Shown here in pieces: positions 1 through 4,560 of a stretch of 5,324 nt of DNA. The DNA is from Elusimicrobiota bacterium (GTDB taxonomy: Bacteria > Elusimicrobiota > Elusimicrobia > UBA1565 > UBA9628): contig JACQBB010000200.1 of assembly GCA_016194625.1 (NCBI GenBank), positions 1 through 5,324 on the forward strand, written 5' to 3'. The position numbers were made by a program, and so were the translations under genes. The notes beneath the pieces are model-generated. The model had not been told where the DNA came from. It made no database searches and saw nothing but the letters and a program-made list of their open reading frames with translations. The number at the start of each line of letters is the position of its first letter. The first letter of the stretch is position 1.

Positions 1-2741
1 GAGGCGCGCAGGGCGCGCTTGTACATCTTCAGGCGCTCGGTCTCGCCGGGCAGGTAGCTCTCCGGGATGTAGGCGGGCAGGCGCAGGTCGATGGACACGA
101 CGCGGTCGTCCTCGGCGGCGCGGCCGCGCAGGCGGTTCACCTCGGACTCCAGGATCTGCGAGTAGTAGTCGGCGCCGACGGCGTTCATGAAACCGTGCTG
201 TTTGGCGCCGAGCAGGTCGCCGGCGCCGCGGATCTCCAGGTCGCGCATGGCGAGCTTGATGCCGGCGCCCAGCGCGCCGAACTCCTTGAGCGCATCTAAT
301 CGCTTGCGCGTGTCCTCGGGCAGGTCCTTCAGTTCGGCGTCCGGCGGGTGGAACAGGTAGCAGTAGGCGCGCGAGCGCTCGCGGCCGACGCGGCCGCGCA
401 GCTGATACAGCTGGGCCAGGCCGAAGTCCTGGGCGTCTTCCACCAGGAGCGTGTTCACGCTCGGGATGTCCAGGCCCGACTCGATGATGGTGGAGGCCAC
501 CAGCACGTCGGACTTGCGCTGGGCGAAGTCCCACATCGCTTTTTCGATGTCGTGCGCCTTCATCTGGCCGTGGACCATCGCCACGCGCGCGCCGCCGGAC
601 AGCCGCGCGATGCCGTCCAGCGCCTCCTTCATCGTGCGCACGCGGTTGTGCACGTAATAGACCTGGCCGCCGCGGGCCAATTCCTCGGCGATGGCCGTGG
701 AGACCACGCGCTCGTCCCACGGGCCCACGCGCGTGACGATCGGCTGGCGGCCCGTGGGCGCCGTCTGGATCAAGGAGATGCCGCGCAGGCCGGTGAGCGC
801 CTGGTGCAGGGAGCGCGGGATCGGCGTGGCCGACAGCGACAGGATGTCGGCGTTCACGCGGACTTTTTTGAGCTTCTCCTTGTCGGCGACGCCGAAGCGG
901 TGTTCTTCATCCACGACCACCAGGCCCAGGTCGTGGTAGCGCACGTCCTTCTGCAGGAGGCGCGCGGTGCCGATCACGCAGTCGAGCTTGCCGCTGCGCA
1001 GGTCTTCCAGGATGGCCTTCTGCTCCCCCTTGGACTGGAAGCGCGTCATCAGCGCCAGCTTGACGGGGAAGCCCGCCATGCGCCGCGAGAAGGTGCGGTA
1101 GTGCTGGTCGGCCATCACCGTCGTCGGCGCCAGCACCACGCACTGCTTCAGGCCCATCACGCACTTGAAGGCCGCGCGCATCGCGACCTCGGTCTTGCCG
1201 AAGCCCACGTCGCCCACCACCAGCCGGTCCATCGGCTTGGGCGTCATCATGTCGTTCAGCGTCTCGGCGATGGCGCGCGCCTGGTCTTCCGTCAGGTCGA
1301 ACGGGAAGGAGTCCGCGAACTCGCGCTCGATTTCCCCCTCCGGGGGAAATGCGTATCCGCTAGAAGCCGCGCGCTTGGCCTGGAGCTTGAGAAGCTCCTC
1401 GGCCAGTTCGCGCACGCCCTCGGCGACCTGGCGCTTGACCTCTTCCCAAGTGCGCGTGTCCAGGCTGGACAGGCGCGGGCGCTTGCCCTCCACGCCCGAG
1501 TATTTTTGAATGCGGTCGAACTCGGTCAGCGGCACGTACAGCCGGTCGGAGCCGCGGTACTCCAGCTTCACGCAGTCCTGCGCGCCGTGGCCCGGCACCG
1601 ACACCGGCTCCATGCCCGCGTAGCGCGCGACCCCGTGCTCCTGATGGACCACGTAGTCGCCGTTCTTGAGCTCCCGCCAGCGCAAGGTCTGCGCGCCCTT
1701 CGCGGCGAAGCGCTTCCAGCGCCCGACCCCGCGCCAGTCGCGCTCGAAGATCTGGCTGGTCGCGTGGACCACCAGCCCCTCGGCGTCCAGCCGGAAGCCC
1801 TCGCGCAGGGGGCCGATCATGAACTGCACCGCGCCGTGCGGCAGCTCCTCGGCGAGCAGTTCCTGCAGGCGCGCGTCTTCGCCGTGGTTCAGGCTGAAGA
1901 GATGGACTTTGCGTCCCGCCTCGAAGTCGGTCCTCATCGAGGCCCAGGCGTTCTTCGGGTCTCCGCCATAGGGTCCGACCGGCCGCGCGCCGAAGTCCGC
2001 GTCGTCGCCCGTGCCGGCCAAGCCGCCCAAAGTCATCGCGGTCACGCCGTCCGGGACCCCGACCTCCAAGCCTTCCGTGACGAGCCACAGAGCGTCCTCG
2101 ACCAGCCAATCCTTCACCCGCCCGCCGAGCTGAGGCTCCTCCGCCGGCGTCGCCACCACCGCCTGAGCCACGACCGCGGCCGGCTCCTGGCTGATCGGGT
2201 CGAACGGGCGGATCGAGGCGATGCGGTCCTCGTCGTAGAGGACGCGGTAGGCCACCGCGGGCTCGAGCGCGTGGAAGTCCAGGATGGCGCCGCGCACCGC
2301 GAACTCGCCCGGGCTCTCGACGAAGTCCACGCGCTGGTAGCCGGCCGCGGCCAGCGCCGCGACGGCCGAGTCGCGCGGCGAGCGGTCGCCGGCGCGGAAG
2401 CGCACCGTGCGCGCCGAGAAGTCGGCGCGGCCGGGGGCCGCCGCGTCCAGCCCCTCGGGCGTGGCCAGCGCCAGGCGCGCGCCCGCGCGCAGCAGCTCGA
2501 GCGAGGCCAGGCGCTCGCGCGCGTCGTCCTCGAACATCGCGACCGGCAGCGCCGCTCCGCCGAACAGGGGGCCGAGCGCCTTCACCGCGTCGGCGGCGTC
2601 CTCGACGGCGTCGGCGTCGGGCAGGACCAGCACGAGGACGCCCTTCGGCGCCGGCAAGCCCGGGACGGGGACGCCGGACAGGAGCCGGCGGGCCAGCATC
2701 GCGCGCGCCCCGGAGCCGGGCGCGCCGACGACGCGCTTCAT
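1..2741 (-). CDS. mfd: Transcription-repair coupling factor Mfd (C-terminus cut by window edge)
   Basis: ATP-dependent DNA translocase that pushes or removes RNA polymerase stalled at DNA lesions and recruits UvrA for nucleotide excision repair. The frame is open from the ATG at 2741 to the window edge (913 codons plus two bases). Seen, in order: a UvrB-like N-terminal module (about 1-190) with GEFAVRG (R150) and YR (R166); a short linker and domain 3; the CarD-like RNA-polymerase-interaction domain starting near G361 (GDYVVHQEHGVARY); Walker A GDVGFGKT (K516); Walker B DEEH (611-614); SATPIPR (637-643); TIIESGLDIP (751-760); QLRGRVGR (780-787); and the RecG-like translocation motif DLEIRGAGDLLG. 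It ends inside the early TRCF domain (IDLRLPAYIPESYLPG), so roughly the last 110-120 residues are missing. From memory, E. coli Mfd has 1148 residues with Walker A at K634, so this protein is about 100 residues shorter between the UvrA-binding module and the helicase. The start overlaps the hemC stop. Identity is certain. Confidence 0.97.
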   Translation of the reverse strand, partial: MKRVVGAPGSGARAMLARRLLSGVPVPGLPAPKGVLVLVLPDADAVEDAADAVKALGPLFGGAALPVAMFEDDARERLASLELLRAGARLALATPEGLDAAAPGRADFSARTVRFRAGDRSPRDSAVAALAAAGYQRVDFVESPGEFAVRGAILDFHALEPAVAYRVLYDEDRIASIRPFDPISQEPAAVVAQAVVATPAEEPQLGGRVKDWLVEDALWLVTEGLEVGVPDGVTAMTLGGLAGTGDDADFGARPVGPYGGDPKNAWASMRTDFEAGRKVHLFSLNHGEDARLQELLAEELPHGAVQFMIGPLREGFRLDAEGLVVHATSQIFERDWRGVGRWKRFAAKGAQTLRWRELKNGDYVVHQEHGVARYAGMEPVSVPGHGAQDCVKLEYRGSDRLYVPLTEFDRIQKYSGVEGKRPRLSSLDTRTWEEVKRQVAEGVRELAEELLKLQAKRAASSGYAFPPEGEIEREFADSFPFDLTEDQARAIAETLNDMMTPKPMDRLVVGDVGFGKTEVAMRAAFKCVMGLKQCVVLAPTTVMADQHYRTFSRRMAGFPVKLALMTRFQSKGEQKAILEDLRSGKLDCVIGTARLLQKDVRYHDLGLVVVDEEHRFGVADKEKLKKVRVNADILSLSATPIPRSLHQALTGLRGISLIQTAPTGRQPIVTRVGPWDERVVSTAIAEELARGGQVYYVHNRVRTMKEALDGIARLSGGARVAMVHGQMKAHDIEKAMWDFAQRKSDVLVASTIIESGLDIPSVNTLLVEDAQDFGLAQLYQLRGRVGRERSRAYCYLFHPPDAELKDLPEDTRKRLDALKEFGALGAGIKLAMRDLEIRGAGDLLGAKQHGFMNAVGADYYSQILESEVNRLRGRAAEDDRVVSIDLRLPAYIPESYLPGETERLKMYKRALRA
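1330..1350. repeat. Perfect 9-bp inverted repeat with 3-nt loop inside mfd
   Basis: ATTTCCCCC (1330-1338), a 3-base loop (1339-1341) and GGGGGAAAT (1342-1350) form a perfect hairpin in either strand. On the mfd coding strand it encodes the F-P-P-E-G-E stretch between the polymerase-interaction and helicase domains. That peptide is conserved in the family, so the repeat may be a by-product of coding. The codons just before it (GCT TCT AGC GGA TAC GCA TTT) are much less GC-rich at third positions than the rest of the gene. Whether the hairpin has a role is unknown. Confidence 0.6.
2738..2741 (-). promoter_or_regulatory. ATGA stop/start overlap coupling hemC to mfd
   Basis: On the minus strand the four bases read ATGA: the mfd ATG (2741-2739) shares bases with the hemC TGA (2740-2738). 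No clear Shine-Dalgarno motif precedes the mfd ATG (upstream bases CAAGCCACGGCGCG). Termination-reinitiation by ribosomes leaving hemC is therefore the likely way mfd is translated. The overlap also supports this ATG over GTG or TTG codons further upstream. Confidence 0.8.
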
Positions 2742-3643
2742 CGCGCCGTGGCTTGGGCCGCGAGGTCGCGCACGAACGGCTCGCGGCGGGCGGGGTCGCC
2801 GCACAGGCCGGCGACGCGCTTGCCGGCCGACTCGCCCTCGCGGGCGAAGAACGCTTCTAGGAGCACGCCGCCGCCCTGCGCGCGCGCGTGCGCGGCCACG
2901 GGAGAGCCGCAGCCGCCGCCCACGCGGGCCAGGAACTCGCGCTCGAACTCCACGCACAGGCGCGTGGGGGCGTGGTCCAGCGCGCCGACGGTCTTCAGTA
3001 TGTCCTTGCGGTCCGCGCGCGCTTCCAGCGCCAGCGAGCCCTGCGCGGGCGAGGGCAGCATCACCGACGGGTCGAGCGGCTCGCGCGGCACGTCCGAGCG
3101 GCCCAGGCGGTTGAGGCCCGCCGCGGCCAGGATCATCGCGTCGAATTCCCCGTCCTTGAGCTTGCGCACGCGCGTGTCCACGTTGCCGCGCAGGGGCACG
3201 ACCTCGACCCCGGGGAACGCGGCCTTGATCATCAGCGAGCGGCGCAGGGAGGAGGTGGCGACCTTCATGCCGGGCTTGAGGCCCGCCCAGGTCAGGCCGG
3301 GGCGCGCGACGAACACGTCGCGCGGGTCCTCGCGCTTCGGATACGCCGCCACCACCAGGCCCGGGGCCAGCACGGCCGGAAGGTCCTTGGCGCTGTGCGC
3401 CGCGAAATCGATGGTCCCGTCGAGCAGGGCCTGCTCGATCTCCTTGACCCACAGGCCCTTGGCGCCCTGCGGGAGCGTCTTGGCGACCTCGGGCGGCGGC
3501 GCGCCGAACAGGTCGCCGCTGGTCTTGACCACCACCGTCTCGACCTTCAGCCCCGGGATCAGGCCTTCCAGCTCCCGCGCCGCCATTCCCGACTGCGCGA
3601 GCGCCAGCGGGGAGCCGCGGGTGCCCATCTTCAGAGTCGCCAT
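2738..3643 (-). CDS. hemC: Hydroxymethylbilane synthase (porphobilinogen deaminase)
   Basis: Cytoplasmic enzyme that joins four porphobilinogen molecules into hydroxymethylbilane, the linear precursor of uroporphyrinogen III, in the pathway to heme, siroheme and other tetrapyrroles. The 301 residues match the usual length of about 300-315. Family motifs seen: GTRGSPLALAQS (7-18), KTSGD (40-44), KGLWVKE (62-68), HSAKDLP (83-89, D87 the expected catalytic Asp), SSLRR (131-135), LRGNVDTR (151-158, substrate-binding Arg), AAGLNRLG, PSPAQGSLALE (197-207), and VGGGCGSPVAAHA (241-253), whose C245 should carry the dipyrromethane cofactor. An in-frame TAG lies at 3655-3653, with only AAT GGT CGC between it and the ATG, so no earlier start is possible. 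M6 is a less likely alternative. hemC is the first gene of a leftward pair with mfd; hemA, hemB and hemD are not in the window. Identity is certain. Confidence 0.97.
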   Translation of the reverse strand: MATLKMGTRGSPLALAQSGMAARELEGLIPGLKVETVVVKTSGDLFGAPPPEVAKTLPQGAKGLWVKEIEQALLDGTIDFAAHSAKDLPAVLAPGLVVAAYPKREDPRDVFVARPGLTWAGLKPGMKVATSSLRRSLMIKAAFPGVEVVPLRGNVDTRVRKLKDGEFDAMILAAAGLNRLGRSDVPREPLDPSVMLPSPAQGSLALEARADRKDILKTVGALDHAPTRLCVEFEREFLARVGGGCGSPVAAHARAQGGGVLLEAFFAREGESAGKRVAGLCGDPARREPFVRDLAAQATAR

Positions 3644-3649
3644 GCGACC

Positions 3650-3678
3650 ATTCTACTCTTTTCCCCTTGAAAGTCCGA
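3650..3678 (-). promoter_or_regulatory. Candidate hemC promoter, -10 box TAGAAT, probably leaderless
   Basis: On the minus strand TAGAAT (3655-3650) matches the sigma70-type -10 consensus at 5 of 6 positions. Only six bases separate it from the hemC ATG at 3643, so transcription would begin at or next to the A of the ATG. No recognisable -35 is found: TCGGAC (3678-3673, 17-bp spacer) matches poorly. The nearest purine-rich stretches, AAGAG (12 bases upstream) and AAGGGG (about 19 bases), are too far for a standard Shine-Dalgarno. This is inference from position and a single box. Confidence 0.45.
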
Positions 3679-3695
3679 GCCCCCGGGGCTACAGT
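3667..3695 (+). promoter_or_regulatory. Sigma70-type promoter of the M48 peptidase gene
   Basis: TTGAAA (3667-3672, 5 of 6 to TTGACA) is followed by an optimal 17-bp spacer and TACAGT (3690-3695, 4 of 6 to TATAAT). The -10 is preceded by GC, giving GCTACAGT. The start point would be near 3702, leaving a 5' leader of about 12 bases that contains the Shine-Dalgarno site. The -35 end overlaps the region where the divergent hemC promoter's upstream part would lie. Confidence 0.65.
3678..3690. repeat. GC-rich palindrome in the peptidase promoter spacer
   Basis: AGCCCC (3678-3683) and GGGGCT (3685-3690) are exact inverted copies around one central base. They fill most of the gap between the -35 and -10 boxes. 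It could be an operator or just a GC-rich coincidence; the sequence alone does not decide. Confidence 0.35.
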
Positions 3696-3704
3696 GGGGT
3701 CAGC

Positions 3705-3709
3705 GGAGA
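3705..3709 (+). promoter_or_regulatory. Shine-Dalgarno site deciding the peptidase start
   Basis: GGAGA lies five bases before the ATG at 3715, an ideal spacing. It favours this ATG over the in-frame TTG at 3667, which is part of the -35 box and would put 16 non-signal-like residues in front of the signal peptide. Confidence 0.75.
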
Positions 3710-3714
3710 ACCCC

Positions 3715-4527
3715 ATGCGCGCCCTCGCCCTCGCCGCCCTCCTCGCCGCCCCCGCCGCCGCCGCGTCGCCGTCCTGCCCGCCGCCGGGCTCCGGCGGCCA
3801 GTCCACGAACTGGGGCAAGGACTTCGACGCGTACGTCGAGGAGGCCTTCGGCGTCGTGAGGCCCGCGGCCGGCGTGGACCAGGACGTGATCCTCATCGCC
3901 GTCAACAAGCTCCGCCCCCAGAACCGCTCCCTGCGCATGGTCAACGGCACGCCGCTCGGCGCGGTCCCCAAGGGCACCGAGGGCCTGGCCGCCGACGGCG
4001 TGTTCTACACCTTCGGCGTGTTCGAGCTGGCCTGCGACCAGGCCCAGCTCGGCTTCTTCATGGCGCACGAGATGCGCCACCTGAAGCGCGGCCCCGACGG
4101 CAAGAACCACTTCGACCGCGTCAACGACTGCGTCAACGGCCTGTGGCGCGCGTGGAAGGCGGGGACCGACCTGTCCGCCTATCCCGACCAGCCCGCCGCC
4201 GAGGCCGCGTTCCGCAAGGCGAAGGAGGGCGACATCGCGGCGCGCTGCGTGCGGCCCGTCGAGGACGAGGCCGACGCCTTCGCCTTCGACCTGGCGCCGA
4301 AGCTGCCGTGGAAGGTCGCCGACGCGCGCGACCCGGGCCGCGACGCGCGCGTGCAGGCCTTCAAGAACGCCGAGCGCTGGCTCGACGCGCTGGGCGAGAG
4401 GCAGGACGACCCCGGCCACGGCACCGCCGCGGACCGGGCCGCGAAGGCGTACGGCAAGGCCCTCGTCGAGTCGCTCGCGCGGCAGAAGACCGCCGAGGAG
4501 AAGGCGCTGCGGAGCCTGCCGCGCTGA
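3715..4527 (+). CDS. Exported M48-like zinc metallopeptidase
   Basis: A 270-residue protein, probably a secreted or periplasmic zinc protease. Residues 1-17 form a signal peptide (M-R, then an Ala/Leu core) with likely cleavage after an Ala near 16-17. No later membrane segment is seen. The zinc signature is HEMRH (118-122; H118 and H122 ligands, E119 catalytic base), preceded by the typical M48 lead-in DGVFYTFGVFELACD...LGFFMAHE. About 60 residues later comes EDEADAFAFDLA (183-194), matching the M48 E-x-x-A-D pattern, so E183 is the expected third zinc ligand and D187 the conserved Asp. After the signal peptide there are four cysteines (21, 107, 139, 178), which could form disulfides outside the cytoplasm. 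It lacks the membrane helices of HtpX and Ste24 and the TPR repeats of BepA; the C-terminal third is charged and probably helical. It has its own promoter, divergent from hemC. Substrate is unknown. The metallopeptidase assignment is solid; the exact subfamily is not. Confidence 0.85.
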   Translation: MRALALAALLAAPAAAASPSCPPPGSGGQSTNWGKDFDAYVEEAFGVVRPAAGVDQDVILIAVNKLRPQNRSLRMVNGTPLGAVPKGTEGLAADGVFYTFGVFELACDQAQLGFFMAHEMRHLKRGPDGKNHFDRVNDCVNGLWRAWKAGTDLSAYPDQPAAEAAFRKAKEGDIAARCVRPVEDEADAFAFDLAPKLPWKVADARDPGRDARVQAFKNAERWLDALGERQDDPGHGTAADRAAKAYGKALVESLARQKTAEEKALRSLPR

Positions 4528-4552
4528 CGGGCCGCGCGGCCTTTGCTACACT
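4524..4552 (+). promoter_or_regulatory. Candidate alr promoter, probably leaderless
   Basis: CTGACG (4524-4529, 4 of 6 to TTGACA) overlaps the peptidase stop codon. A 17-bp spacer leads to TACACT (4547-4552, 4 of 6 to TATAAT), again preceded by GC. Eight bases separate the -10 from the alr ATG at 4561, so the transcript would start at or within a couple of bases of the ATG. The only Shine-Dalgarno-like bases are a minimal AGG (4553-4555). Read-through from the peptidase gene is also possible. Confidence 0.5.
4530..4541. repeat. 12-bp perfect palindrome GGCCGCGCGGCC
   Basis: This self-complementary dodecamer lies just after the peptidase stop and is followed by TTT (4542-4544). As RNA it could fold into a 4-bp stem with a 4-base loop, too weak with only three U residues to call a terminator. 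It sits in the spacer of the proposed alr promoter and shares its right half with the larger inverted repeat at 4535-4560. Confidence 0.4.
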
Positions 4553-4560
4553 AGGCCGCG
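4535..4560. repeat. 8-bp inverted repeat bracketing the alr -10 box
   Basis: CGCGGCCT (4535-4542) and AGGCCGCG (4553-4560) are exact inverted copies separated by ten bases that contain the whole TACACT box. The right arm ends on the base before the alr ATG. The symmetry would suit a repressor operator over the core promoter. In DNA this GC-rich, however, arms of this size arise by chance a few times per window. Confidence 0.4.

Noticed and set aside
451..1509. Short plus-strand open frames (451-657, 691-939, 1165-1509) opposite mfd
   Set aside because: Antisense to conserved helicase motifs; no ribosome sites and no recognisable products.
1360..2109. Long open frame on the minus strand (249 codons) inside mfd
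   Set aside because: It is another frame of the verified mfd coding sequence; the product is an Arg/Gly-rich low-complexity string typical of GC-rich shadow frames.
2407..3114. Plus-strand open frame of 235 codons across the mfd/hemC junction
   Set aside because: Antisense to two confirmed genes; Arg/Ala/Ser/Pro-rich without domain features.
3631..3651. Small upstream reading frame on the minus strand (ATG at 3651, M-V-A-W-R-L, stop at 3631) overlapping the hemC start
   Set aside because: If the TAGAAT box is used, transcription starts near 3643 and the frame is not transcribed; no Shine-Dalgarno precedes it.
2888..3670. Plus-strand open frame of 260 codons opposite hemC
   Set aside because: Antisense shadow of an unambiguous hemC; it has no recognisable motif, and the abundance of Arg, Gly, His and Gln reflects GC-rich reverse-strand codons.
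3667..3714. TTG at 3667 as an upstream start for the peptidase
   Set aside because: It would place the start inside the -35 box and add 16 residues before a well-formed signal peptide; the ATG at 3715 has an ideal Shine-Dalgarno.
3766..3777. Possible lipoprotein cysteine (C21) after the peptidase signal peptide
   Set aside because: The preceding residues S-P-S do not fit a lipobox, and an Ala-rich signal peptidase I site lies just before.
3700..4419. Minus-strand open frame of 239 codons opposite the M48 peptidase
   Set aside because: Shadow frame; the plus strand has a promoter, a Shine-Dalgarno site, a signal peptide and HExxH, while this frame has none of these.
4530..4544. Intrinsic terminator after the peptidase gene
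   Set aside because: Only a 4-bp stem with a 4-base loop and three T residues; too weak, and it overlaps the proposed alr promoter spacer.
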